A stretch of DNA of 64,000 nucleotides from NCBI GenBank assembly GCA_902685375.1, contig LR738564.1, forward strand, positions 16,022,944 to 16,086,943. Direction: 5' to 3'. The notes below the pieces were generated by a model. It did not search any database, was not told where the DNA came from, and saw only the letters and a list, made by a program, of their open reading frames with translations. The position numbers and the translations under genes are program-made. Shown here piece by piece: positions 33,112 through 43,790 of the stretch. This DNA is from Neostethus bicornis. Taxonomy: Eukaryota > Chordata > Actinopteri > Atheriniformes > Phallostethidae. Position 1 is the first letter of the stretch, and each line of letters starts with the position of its first letter.

Positions 33112-33620
33112 CAAGAGACCTTATTACCACAAGCCTTGTCTAAACTGAACTCTTTTAATGAGTACTTTTATGGAGCTGGTGAATCTACTACAGACTTTGA
33201 CAGCGGTATTGTCAGAGGTAGGATACCAGGAAGAGTAGCAGTTCCATGAAGAAAAAAACCTTGATAAATATGTTAAAGTTGTAAGAATGAGAGCTGATTG
33301 GTGCATTGGATTACAGTTCACATGTGATAATAAGGACTTCACTATTTTAAATGTGTATATGCCATATGAATGTCACCAGAACGAAGATGGATATTTAAAT
33401 AAGCTTGCCCACTTAAATACTTTTATCCAAGAGTGTGCTATGTCTAGTATTTATATTGTAGGAGACATGAATGCAGATATTGCTGAAATGAATTCATTGT
33501 TTGGTAAACATATGTTACAGTTTAGTGAAGGTCATAAATATATTTTGTCAAACAAACTGCTCTTACCAGCTCAATGTTACACCTTTATCAGTGAGGCTCT
33601 GTTCAATTTACCAGCATCAT
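33112..33620 (+). mobile_element. LINE endonuclease fragment
   Basis: Encodes RADWCIGLQFTCDNKDFTIL, VYMPYECHQNEDGYLNKLAH, YIVGDMNADIAEMNSLFGKH and LLLPAQCYTFISEA, an apurinic-like endonuclease (the GDMNAD motif contains the conserved Asp and Asn). It stops at about 33605 where the homologous copy at 62172 continues toward the RT. Confidence 0.8.
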
Positions 33621-33914
33621 AATACTTGACCTAGTTGCCATTGTGAAATGAAATTGAGCACCAGTGTTGCTGTGTGTGTGGTGGTGTTTGAGAAAGAAAC
33701 ATTGAGCTGTAATCTGGTCTCCTCATGAGCAAGTGCTCTACCTTCCTGTCTGCTGACCCAGGGCTCGCCCACATCTAAAAACTCTTAACTTTAATGAATT
33801 GTTTAAGATGTATCTTTGTAAATGCTTAGTTGATATAAATATTGTTGCATTAAACTGTTTTATGAACAACTATTTTATTCAAATTTGCTTTTTATTTTAT
33901 TTTATCTTTTGTAG
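33621..33914. other. Intron-like sequence before the Tudor exon
   Basis: Noncoding DNA ending in a strong acceptor: pyrimidine-rich TTTTATCTTTTGTAG at 33900-33914. Confidence 0.45.
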
Positions 33915-34058
33915 GTCAGAAGATTTCTAACGACTTCTGTTAGAAACACCCATAAACTCTTCCCCGGACGAAGTCTCTCAGAAAATATTCAAATCAGCTG
34001 TCGTAGGATAGAGCTGCCATTTAAAAAACTGAAGGAAGATCAGAACTCGGACTCCGTC

Positions 34059-35498
34059 ATGACATCTTTACAGAAGGGCTCATCTGTGGAAAATGGCGGC
34101 GTCGGAGATAAAAAAGCAAAAGTGGCCGTCAAAATTCTTAAACCAAAGGCTAAAAGACTAATTAAGGGTGGCTATACTTACCAACAGAAAGTTATGGCTG
34201 ACGCTTTAACGAATGCACTGAGTGTTGAACAACTCCATGTCGGCTCAACATTCGTGGGCTACGTTGAGTTTGCTCTCAATCCACATCACTTCTGGATCCG
34301 AACTCAAAGACGTAACAGTGAGTTTGAGGAAATGATGAAAAAACTGACCGATCACTTCCGCGATGTCGATCTGAACGACGACATTTTGTTCAACCCACAG
34401 CTCGGGGCGTCGTGCTGTGCAAGGTTTGAGGAAAATCGTCACTTCTACAGGGCAGTGGTTACAGATATCGACAATGACGAAGCTACTGTCCTGTATATCG
34501 ACTTTGGAAACGTGAAAGTTGTTCCATACTCTCGAATAAGAAACATCCCGGCGACAATCGCCAGCCAATCACCATTTGCCGTTTGTTGTACTCTGGCGAA
34601 CGCCTTCGTGTTGGACGACTTCTGGTCCAGCGAACAGTTTAGAAGCACTGTGGTAGGCAAAGCCTTAAAAGTTTGCGTACGCAACATACACTCAAAGCAA
34701 CTTGAAGTTGCCCTCTTTGAAGAAAAAAGCGGCAACAGCATTGCTGAACTTGTGATGGGTTTACCGCACAAATTGGATTCTATGGCGCAAAATCTTAACG
34801 ACGAAACAAGGGTCCTGGAGCCCACAGGAGACGAGAGCAAGGACACCTCAATGCCGACAGACGCTCACACTAAGCGGGACCCAACTGGAGCAACACAGAC
34901 GAATCATTCAGGAGAATCTCAACAGTGTTTTGCTTACTCTTCGTTTGATCTGAGCACTGGAACTGAGCTAAATGTGCTTGTTACACACGTAAGCAATCAG
35001 ACTGAGATCTACTGCCAACTGGATCAGAACTATGTAACAATGGAAGGGCTAGAAAATAAAATCCAACAGGAGTTGGAAATGATAAAGCAAGTCCAAACGA
35101 CCAGTGGGAAGAAGCTCTGTCTGGCAAAATACTCCGATGGACACTGGTACAGAGCCCTGGCCGAGCCCAGTCCGTGGCCCCAGTATCTCCGCATCTTTTT
35201 CGTCGATAATGGCAACAGGTCTTTATCTGAGATAAAGCAGGTCCACTTCATTCCAGAGACCAGCAAGGTTCTGTTGCGTACGCCCATGCAGGCTGTGAGG
35301 TGTCACCTTCATTCAGTGCCTTCAGGAGAGCTCTTGACGGACGCTAAACGATGGCTGAAATCCCAGGTCCATCGCAAGGAGATGAAGGCGGTCGTACAAG
35401 GACAGAGAGAGGATGGTTCGTTTGATGTCGAGCTCTTTGACGGCGAGTTTAACATCAATAAAAAGCTGAAGGAACTTATTTCGAGTTTTTCGCTCTAA
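34059..35498 (+). CDS. Tandem Tudor-domain protein (TDRD family), single coding exon
   Basis: Intact 479-codon frame without introns. A basic N-terminal segment (residues 15-35) is followed by two extended Tudor modules. The first runs from about 60 to 235 with core 116-165, including CCARFEENRHFYRAVV and YIDFGN. The second runs from about 300 to 475 with core 352-398, including LCLAKYSDGHWYRA and FVDNGN. Tudor domains of this class bind symmetrically dimethylated arginines on Piwi proteins in germ granules. The first module keeps its aromatic cage pattern; the second has Asn where VDYGN is usual and may bind weakly or not at all. The frame stays open for 48 codons above the ATG up to an acceptor at 33914, so an upstream coding exon is possible. 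Single-exon structure inside repeats suggests either a retrocopy or a large-exon gene of the TDRD6/TDRD15 kind. Which TDRD it is, I cannot say. Confidence 0.8.
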   Translation: MTSLQKGSSVENGGVGDKKAKVAVKILKPKAKRLIKGGYTYQQKVMADALTNALSVEQLHVGSTFVGYVEFALNPHHFWIRTQRRNSEFEEMMKKLTDHFRDVDLNDDILFNPQLGASCCARFEENRHFYRAVVTDIDNDEATVLYIDFGNVKVVPYSRIRNIPATIASQSPFAVCCTLANAFVLDDFWSSEQFRSTVVGKALKVCVRNIHSKQLEVALFEEKSGNSIAELVMGLPHKLDSMAQNLNDETRVLEPTGDESKDTSMPTDAHTKRDPTGATQTNHSGESQQCFAYSSFDLSTGTELNVLVTHVSNQTEIYCQLDQNYVTMEGLENKIQQELEMIKQVQTTSGKKLCLAKYSDGHWYRALAEPSPWPQYLRIFFVDNGNRSLSEIKQVHFIPETSKVLLRTPMQAVRCHLHSVPSGELLTDAKRWLKSQVHRKEMKAVVQGQREDGSFDVELFDGEFNINKKLKELISSFSL

Positions 35499-35610
35499 TT
35501 GTGCAACGGCATAGCCCGCAAATTGTGCACTTTGTGACAGAAGCACCAAATTTGGCACAATGCTAGACTATTATGATATGAACAATTTCAGATATGGAGC
35601 CACTTTTCTT

Positions 35611-35835
35611 AGCTGGTGAATGCCGGATATGCATGCTACGTGGACAAGCTTCTCAAACCAGGTACGACCACCACTAAGCATTCACCTGTGCAGAAGAAAA
35701 AACTGACCTTGTTTTTTTTTTTTTTTTATTTCCAGGTCCCAGGTGGAAAGTTCCCGTGGCGCTCCGACTTGGGCAGACAGTGAAACGCAGCAACTGTTTT
35801 GAAGCTTGTCCACCAGAAAAGAGACTGAATATTTA
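35611..35835 (+). pseudogene. Tudor-gene-like terminal exons, copy 2
   Basis: After an acceptor CTTTTCTTAG the frame reads LVNAGYACYVDKLLKPG, then a donor, a poly-T intron and the acceptor TTTCCAG near 35735. The second exon reads VPVALRLGQTVKRS and CFEACPPEKR before a stop at about 35840. Extended Tudor domains often end in LV-x-x-GYA, so these may be the last exons of a related Tudor gene. They cannot be joined in frame to the Tudor ORF above, which ends with its own stop. Confidence 0.45.
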
Positions 35836-36774
35836 GATGAGTTCATTTAGAAAGCATTCATTTTGTAGATTTTTTTTTTCTTGTTTCTTTAATTGTACGG
35901 GCATCCTGATTTAAAAACGGCGTCTTCAATTTATGGAAAAAATCATGTAATCTGCCAAATCATAAAAGACAAATATTTTTGTTGATTTGTTTTCATTCGA
36001 TTTTGTTTATTTTTACGTTTTCTTCGGACTGTTTTGTGAAATTTACATGCTGTGAATCTCTTTTTTTTTTTTTTTTTTTTTTACTGTAAAGCTTAAGAAA
36101 AGCAGGCTTAGTTTATTTTTAAACAGAAGTGTTTTTTGTTAGATTTTTTTTCCCTTGTTTCTTTAATTGTACGGGCTTCCTGATTTAAAAACGGCTTCTT
36201 CAATTTTTGGAAAAAATCATGTAATCTGCCAAATCAGAAAAGACAAATGTTTTTGTTGTTTTGTTTTCATTCAATTTTGTTTATTTTTACGTTTTCTTTG
36301 GACTGTTTTGTGAAATTTAAATGCTGCTAATCTCATTTTTTTTTTCTGTAAAGCTTAAGAAAAGCAGGCTTAGTTTATTTTTAAACAGAAGTGTTTTTTG
36401 TTATTACATTGTTATTTGTGTTTTATATATATGTAAAAACATCAAAACTGTGTTTTCGGCTGTTTCTTGTTTTAAAACTGAAGATCAGAAAAAAAAAAAA
36501 AAACCTTAGATGGTTAGAAGAGGGTAGAGTGCCCCCTCCAGGTCAGAGACGTAAAGTACTGGAACAAAAATGTAAAAACAAATTCTTGTTTATTTGTTTC
36601 ATCATTAATTTGTTACAGACTTGATTTCCAGTTAAAAACCACCAGAAAATAAAAAGAAAACATTAAGATCAGGAAGATTACGAATTCAACTGATTTAAAA
36701 AGTCTTTCTAGAAACTTGAGGACAACAAAATACAAAGAACAAGACAACACGTCAAGAGACAGGAGGAAAAATGA

Positions 36775-37224
36775 AGAGGATTAAAGAGAGAATCAAATCC
36801 GAGACCATGGCCCTCGCCCAGAAAAGGGTGGAATGCCCCCCTAAGGTCAGGGAAATGGTCCTGCCCCAAGTGAAGGAGTTTAAGTATCACGGGGTCTTGT
36901 TCACAGGGAGCTTCCTCCGTTGGCTGGGCTCTCACTCAGAGATTGGGTGAAGAGTTCTGCCATCCGGGAGGAGCTTGGTGTTGAGCCACTCCTCCTCCAG
37001 GTTAAGAGAACCCAGATGGGGTGGTTTGGGCATCTTGTCAGGATGCCTCCCAAGCGTCTCGCTGGTGAGTCCCGTTGGTAGGAGACCAAGGGGCAGACCC
37101 CGCACATGCTGGAGAGATTATGTCTCATAGCTGGCCAGGGAACAACACGGGATCCTCCAGGGTGAGATGGAGGATTCAGCCGGGGTGAAAGAAGCCTGGG
37201 CTACCCATCTGAGACCGTTGCCCC
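36775..37224 (+). mobile_element. RTE-like LINE, RT C-terminal region
   Basis: Duplicate of 29530-30045, with FRHVP-type residues deleted near 37060. It is cut at 37224 by the retroviral LTR. Confidence 0.8.
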
Positions 37225-37603
37225 TGTAAGATAAGCTTGATTATGAAGTATATGTGTGTTTTTCACATCAGACATAACCATGTGTTTAACTTCTGCTTTT
37301 AATACTAGAATCATCTAATAACCAACATTTCAGCTAAGTCTGCCACATACTGTTTACACGCTTGCTTATCATACTCCGGGACATTCAAGGCCACTGCTGG
37401 CTGCTCCTGTTATCTTAGTAAGGAGGGAAGGAGGGGGGGGTGAGCAGAGAGTTTTAGGACCAGCGAGCGTAAGGGCGCTCGTTCTCCTTCTCTCCTCTTT
37501 CTCAGCTGAAAAAGACTATTGATATCTCTGTTTTGTGAATTTTTATGGTTGGCTTTGATTCTGAAACTACTATCTTGAATAAAAGTCTTTTTTAGACTTA
37601 ACA
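37225..37603 (+). mobile_element. Endogenous retrovirus 5' LTR
   Basis: Begins TGTAAGATAAGC and ends GACTTAACA, with AATAAA near 37578. A primer binding site follows two bases later, so this is a 5' LTR. It is the same family as the 3' LTR on the minus strand at 7898-8295. Confidence 0.85.
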
Positions 37604-37605
37604 TT

Positions 37606-37623
37606 TGGTGCCGAAACCCGGGA
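37606..37623 (+). other. Retroviral primer binding site, tRNA-Phe type
   Basis: TGGTGCCGAAACCCGGGA is complementary to the 3' end of vertebrate tRNA-Phe, placed two bases after the LTR. Confidence 0.8.
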
Positions 37624-37800
37624 CCCAAGATCTGGGCTTCGATCCGACGTGGGAGCAGGGAGGTCAAAGAATCTGTGCACAGCGTCCTCCCTTGATAGGA
37701 CGGGCCAAGTCCCTGTGCCTGCGCCGGGTCGCGGTTCCAGTGACGGGTCCAACTTGGACAAGATCATCCCAACAATAAAAAGGTAGGCTTGGCTGACTAT
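37624..37800 (+). mobile_element. Retroviral leader, truncated
   Basis: Leader sequence after the primer site. It is broken at about 37800 by a return to the duplicated block, so gag and pol are absent. Confidence 0.6.
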
Positions 37801-37974
37801 TTTGAAAAAAAAAAATCCAACACGTGCTGCAAAGCCTACTGCCGTGTGTTCCACCAAGCGGCTGTTCCAGCTCTGTTCAACTCAGTACCACCGAGCAGCC
37901 GTTCAGAAGATGTTTGGAGCTCGCTTTTCCACTGCTTGAAACTACCAAATTTCCCAGCAGGGGATTAATAAAGT

Positions 37975-38373
37975 ATCTGAATTAGGGTGGTAAGGTGCCC
38001 TCACAGCAAGAAGGTCAGGGAGGGGTCACGATCTGGGACAGGATGGTCTACTAAGTGTACTAAACATAAGAATTGTCTGTTGGGGGGGGATGTTGGCACG
38101 GAGGGGGTGAGGGTCAGGGTTGGGGAAGGGTAGGTGTGGTTCACGTGGTGGTGAGGTTTGAAGGGGGTGAGGGATTGAGGGGTTTCGACCCTTTGAAGAT
38201 GACCAGGAAGGGTTTAGTGGGAAACGAGCTGAATACGTAGTGTTGAGGGACAGGATGGTGGCTGTGTTCTCTGGTGTGGGGATTTTAACGGGGATAGTGT
38301 GTTGTAGGACGGATGCTAATGGTAGGGTGGTGGAGCAGCTGCTTGAGGGGTAATGCTTGATGTGTCTAAATAC
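37975..38373 (+). mobile_element. I-clade LINE, upstream (endonuclease-side) piece
   Basis: Matches 30275-30677 of the other copy. It is cut at 38373 by the hAT element. Confidence 0.75.
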
Positions 38374-40089
38374 CAGAGGTGTCAAAAGTACCAACATTTT
38401 CTACTCAAGTAGAAGTATAGATACCGAGTTAAAAAACTACTTTAATAAAAGTAGAAGTATCAACTCAAGTTTTTACTCAAGTAAAAGTAAAAAGTGACCT
38501 ATTTTCAAAACTGCTTAAAGTAGAAAAGTAAAAGTAATTTTCAGAAAAAAAGGAATATTATTAACAAAAGCATGTGAACATATTTTTAAACTATTATCAC
38601 ATACTTTAAGGAGCAGAAAATATGATAATAAATGAAAGTGTTTTGGTGTGAAACTTCATGAATCAGAAACATTTATTTCTTAATAATCTTTATTGGAAAT
38701 CGATTAATGAACACAATCAAATGTATTAACATAAGCAGGACATTATGTAACGTCCCTTCAGCTACCAAGCTTCACTCTGCATCACCTAATTTAACCAACT
38801 TCAGCAGACACTAATACACTCAATGTTAAAAAAAAATAAATAAATAAATAAAAAAATGACCAAAAGGCTTTTTTATGCCTTGAAGGCAGCTAGTTTTCAA
38901 AGTTCTTTGAGGCAATACTGAATAGTCTTTCACAAGTTGCTAAGGTTGGGAGTGCCACATACAGCCTGCGTGACACCTGAAACCAGCGTTGCCAGGTGGG
39001 AGGTGCGGGATTATCGTACTAATGACGTAAAATTATCGTATTTTACAAAAAATATTGTACATCCGGTAAAACCACACCCATTGACAAAATAACACCCTTT
39101 ACATGCACCCGTAAGGCAGTGGGGTGAAGGAATCACAAAGGAGGCAAAATCCTTGGATTCTTTTTCTAAAATTTTAAGAACTGTAAAAATAAAAAAAATA
39201 ACCAGGGAAATATGATTTTAAGAAACCAGTAGGGGTGGGACTTAGGAGACGGTATATATGAATTTATATATATACATATCTACATATATATGTGTACATA
39301 TAAGTTTTTGTTTTTTTTTTTTAATGTTAACCCAAACATCTACATGATACAAAATCTTAGCGATGTGTAGTTTTAATCTCCTCAGTCAATCTTTATAAAC
39401 TAATCAATAACATTTTGGATGCTTTTAAGAACAAATACTTCATCCACTACTATTTATGGATTAATCAGTTCAATTAGCTTTGTTTTTAAAGATAAAATAG
39501 TGTGTCACAGATCAAAGTTATTTTTATAAAAATACCAGCTACAGCATTTTCAGCAAAGACGTTTACAATAACCACAGACTGAAAATAATAATAATAATAA
39601 AACATTTCTTTGCTGCTGTTTTTTTTTTTTTTTAAAAACTGATAATTCAATCAAAGTTCAGTGTTGCAGCATCAGAAACTCTTTGATTTCTGAGCCCACA
39701 ACAAGCGGAACATGGAAATTGACGTTCCTGCTCTTCATAATTTTGTGGGCGGTGCTACTCGCTCCAAAGTAAGCAAACGCTAGCCAGAATGATTGACTGG
39801 ACCTTTCAGCCAATCATTCATCTGTTTCTTTGTTTGATGCATTCAGGGTTCATAAAAAAAAAAAAAACTCCGACAAACAGTCGTGGCTTTTTAACGGTGA
39901 CAAAATGGCGAAAGTAGCGACTACTCTTTATAAAATTAACGAGGTAAAAGTACAGATAATTGCATAAAAAAGTAGTGAGTAAAAGTAAAAAGTAGACAAA
40001 AAATAATTACTTCGTTAAAGTAAAGATAACGAGATTTTCTACTCGAGTAAGGTAACGAAGTAGTTCTACTTCGCTACTTGACACCTCTG
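38374..40089. mobile_element. Non-autonomous hAT element, copy 1
   Basis: Terminal inverted repeats CAGAGGTGTCAA...TTGACACCTCTG. The interior has characteristic AAGTAGAAGTAT-type motifs and no transposase frame. The same element in opposite orientation is at 55006-57446. The flanking 8-mers CTAAATAC and GTGGTCAC differ, so no target duplication is seen. Confidence 0.85.
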
Positions 40090-41340
40090 GTGGTCACTAA
40101 CAGTGATTGGGTGAATCTGTGTATCTGAAACTATACTTGACAGAGAGCTACTGACCAGAAAATAATCTAGCCTGGAATATGATTGATGTACGGAGGAGAA
40201 AAAGGTGTAAACTCTTGCTGAAGGGTGGAAGGATCGCCAGATATCGCAAAGACCAAGATCCTCCATATACAGTTTAACAGAGTTTGTGGATTGCCAGGTT
40301 CTAGCATTTCTGGCACTATTTAGCCTGTCAGTTGTTGGATCTAAAACCATGTTAAAGTCCCCTCCTATAATTAGTGATTTGTCAGTGTATTCAAAAAGTG
40401 TGGAAAAAAAGGAGTGAAAGAAAGCGGGGTCATCTACATTGGGGGCGTACACGTTAGCTAAACAGAATGTTATATTTTTAATGGAAAGGGTGAGTATTAT
40501 ATACCTCCCTTTTGGGTCTAAGACTTTGTTGATTTCTGTGTATTTAATTTGTCTATTTATGAGGATAGCTATTCCTCTTTGTCTAGAATTGTAGCAAGCT
40601 GACTATATGTTAGGAAAGTCTGTTGTGGAGAGGACATCCACTGTTGAACTGGACATATGAGTTTCTTGAAGAAAAATCAAGTCTGCCTGAAGGTCTATTA
40701 ATTTACGAAAATTTTTTAGCCTCTTTTCTCTGGTCAAAGCTCCGTGCACATTCCATGTGACTAACTTAAGAATGGACATGCCGTTATTAGGGAGAGTGTG
40801 AATGAGTGTCTAATGTTGAATGGTAAATAAAATAAGTGTGTCTGTACATGTATAATCTGAATGTGTTGCTTGTGACTCGCTATGTGTGCTGTTTTTATGT
40901 GTGTGTTTGTAATATTGGATGTGTGAAAGTGTGACTGAGTGTGTTATATGAGTCAGTATTAATGGAAGCATTAATATAGAAGTATGGTTGGGTAATGTGG
41001 CAGCATAGGTGAGTGGGGGAAAGGAAAAGAGAAAGAGAGTGTGAAAAGGGGGGTACAAGAGGGGTGCAGTGGGAGAGATGATGGGGGAAAAAAGAAAAAA
41101 AAGAAAAAACAAAATAGAACAAACCCATAAAGATTAGCCTGTTTCAAGGTGGCGAGAGACTGCTGGCAACTTTAACTATGGTGAGTAAACTGTGCGCTCA
41201 GTAAGTTATGCCCGGTGGATGAATTAATACAAAACATAGCTTATTAACAGTGCGAAGTGTGTGAGAGGTGTGGATACATATCTGCTTTAGTAGAGCCAGG
41301 GAGTGGTATTTTGGTCACGGTGAAGTTGTCCATTTACAAA
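40090..41340 (-). mobile_element. L1/Tx1-type LINE, 5' region and ORF2 endonuclease
   Basis: The minus strand starts ORF2 with ATG at 40779 and then reads LIFLQETHMSSS, NVYAPNVDDPAFF, GGDFNMVLDP, SRLDYFLVS and HPITVSDH. These are the catalytic blocks of the apurinic-type endonuclease. One stop lies between them. The frame ends in VSDH at the hAT border. 40780-41340 is probably the upstream part of the element, with no complete ORF1 seen. Confidence 0.75.
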
Positions 41341-41344
41341 TAGT

Positions 41345-42600
41345 TTGTCCAAACTAAATATCATAAATTTAGTTTTATTTTGATTCAGTGATCATTTATT
41401 ATAATCAAAATACAAAACAAATTCTTTTTCCACAACCTTCAATAAATCATTATTATTTTCACCGCTACAAAAGAAGTTGGTGTCATCAGCAAACATAACA
41501 AATTTTAACTCTGTTGAGACTGTAAAAATATCATTTATGTACAGTGTGAATAATTTTGGTCCAAGGACTGAGCCTTGTGGGACCCCACATACAACTTTAT
41601 CCATTTGAGAGTCAACATTATTTATGCTTGTATATTGTACTCTATTATCCAGATAACTTTGCAACCATTGATTAGTTTTGCCTCGAAGGCCATAGTTTTC
41701 ACATTTCTTTAATAAATAAAAATGATCTATTGTGTCAAACGCTTTACCTAAATGAACAAAAACACCCACAGTACTACCTTTAACACTTCACTTTGAGTTA
41801 CACCACTTAAAAACATTGAATTACAATGAAAGAACGTTTCCCTTTTGACATCATCAGCAGCCGGTACGTTTTTAGCTAAATTGGCACCTTTATTAACAAA
41901 AAAATGATTGAACTCATTGACAATTTCTTGCTTATTTAAGATAGTTGTGTTTCTAGTTTTAATACATGTTGGGAAATGCTTTTCTTTTTTATTTTCCATC
42001 TCTTTTTTTTTTTTCACCCTCCAGGTACTTTTAGTACCGTGTATATATTTCTGCAGTAATATTTCATAATAATCCTTTTTTTGTTTTCTCATTATACTTC
42101 TTAATTTGTTTTTATAATCTTTGTAAACTTTTTCTTTTGCTTTAGTAGGATTTTTAATAAAATCTCTATATAACTTGTTTTTCGTTCTAGAGGCCTTTTT
42201 TTAAACTTATTGTCATCCAGGGTTTTGATCTTGTTTTTACTTTATGGTTACCTTGTTTCAGAGCACAATAATAATCTTATATCCTCATAAATACATCTAA
42301 GAAATATATGTAAGAATCATTAACATTATCAACATAAATTTCTTTCCAGTCATGATGCAAAGGTTCATTCTTCATTGCTTCAAGTGCAAGTGGAGATTTT
42401 TCTCTGATATTATTATAATTAATAGTTTCTATAGGTGTAGATATTTGTTCATGATTACTGCTTTCTAAAACAACAAAAACAGGAAAATGATCTGTGATAT
42501 CAGCTGATAAACGTCCACTCTTTCTTTTTATACTAGTTTGGTTGATAAATATATTATCAATCAAAGTAGTTCTATCTGTAGTTATCCTTTAAAATTAAAT
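41345..42600 (-). mobile_element. Rex1/CR1-like LINE, endonuclease end to RT core
   Basis: Minus-strand frames in order: ITDHFPVFVVLE (42564-42277, endonuclease end), a linker (42092-41760), and the RT core with VHLGKAFDTIDH, GVPQGSVLGPKLFTLYIND and FADDTNFF (41769-41392). The catalytic FADD is intact but the frames are interrupted. It is truncated on both sides. Confidence 0.8.
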
Positions 42601-42790
42601 AGAAACATTTTACATCAAAATTAGTCACACCTAAACCAGTAAGTAACCACTGGGTCATCAAATAATAATAATAATAATAATAAATCATGAAACACACAAT
42701 AAATCTGGTATTTTTAATCAAGTAGTTTTTTTTTTTTTTGCTGACATAAGTGCACCCTCTAGTGGACAACAAGGGGAACTGAAACATGTC
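42572..42790 (-). repeat. Dispersed repeat, copy C (partial)
   Basis: Reverse complement of 4828-5020, with an expanded TAA microsatellite at 42660-42684. Confidence 0.7.
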
Positions 42791-42842
42791 GCTGTTTCAC
42801 TGAGACATAAACAAACCAGACTGTGCAATATGTATATTTGAG

Positions 42843-42976
42843 GACTTTAAAGGGGACGTATTATGATTTTAAAAGATATTCATACAAGGATAATTATTGT
42901 GTTTCTAACATGGGCAACCATAGACATAAACACACTAGACTTTAAAATTTGAAAATTAATAGAGTTTTAAAAGGAC
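42843..42976. repeat. Left flank of the palindromic satellite
   Basis: Begins AAAGGGGACGTATTATGA. A stretch around 42893-42976 is repeated at 43667-43745 beyond the array (CACTAGACTTTA-A-AATTTG), so a direct repeat of about 80 bp flanks the array. Confidence 0.6.
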
Positions 42977-43560
42977 ATGTTATGATGTCCCCTTTAAAAC
43001 ATAAGAAGGGGACATATTATGATGTCCCCTTTAAAACATAGGAAGGGGACATGTTATGATGTCCCCTTTGAACATAAGAAGGGGACATGTTATGATGTCC
43101 CCTTTAAAACATAGGAAGGGGACATGTTATGATGTCCCCTTTGAACCATAAGAAGGGGACATGTTATGATGTCCCCTTTAAAACATAAGATGGGGACATG
43201 TTATGATGTCCCCTTTAAAACATAAGAAGGGGACATATTATGATGTCCCCTTTAAAACATTAGAAGGCGACATGTTATGATGTCCCCTTTGAACCATAAG
43301 AAGGGGACATGTTATGATGTCCCCTTTAAAAGATAGGAAGGGGACATATTATGATGTCCCCTTTAAAACATAGGAAGGCGACATGTTATGATGTCCCCTT
43401 TGAACCATAAGAAGGGGACATGTTATGATGTCCCCTTTAAAACATAGGAAGGGGACATGTTACGATGTCCCCTTTAAAACATAGGAAAGGGACATGTTAC
43501 GATGTCCCCTTTAAAACATAAGAAGGGGACATGTTACGATGTCCTCTTTAAAATTCATAT
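42977..43560. repeat. 37-bp satellite array, each unit palindromic
   Basis: About sixteen units of 36-37 bp. Each contains GGGGACAT, a six-base spacer such as GTTATG, and ATGTCCCC, then TTTAAAACATAGGAA or a variant. The first and third parts are exact reverse complements, so each unit can form a hairpin. Variants (TTTGAACCATAAGAA, GGCGACAT) recur in a higher-order pattern. Confidence 0.95.
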
Positions 43561-43790
43561 TTTTTAAAATATATTTAAAACTTTTTTGTCTTACATTAGA
43601 TGAACATTTTAGGTTAGAAACACAGTAGTTTCATTAGTAAAAGTTAAAAAAAAAGTTTCTAACTCAATTGTTTCTAACTTGCGCGACCATGGACAAAAAT
43701 ACACTAGACTTTACAATTTGGAGATTAAAAGACTTTTAAAGGGAAATATTTTATGGAGCACTATGGGATTAATTCTTAAAATGTTAGGCT
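43561..43790. other. Right flank of the satellite
   Basis: Contains the second copy of the 80-bp flank (43667-43745) and AT-rich DNA. No gene. Confidence 0.4.

Larger units (their letters stand above)
35611..38373. repeat. Local segmental duplication, copy 2 (pair with 28574-30677)
   Basis: Same order as copy 1. Additions are a tandem duplication of about 0.3 kb (35836-36130 and 36131-36400) and the retroviral LTR piece at 37225-37800. The copy ends exactly where an hAT element begins. Confidence 0.85.

Noticed and set aside
34245..34846. Minus-strand open frames opposite the Tudor ORF
   Set aside because: Shadows of the plus-strand gene, without domains of their own.
42977..43560. Regular repeats with short spacers resembling a CRISPR array
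   Set aside because: The units are contiguous and the apparent spacers are themselves repeated; there are no cas genes, and the host is a vertebrate.
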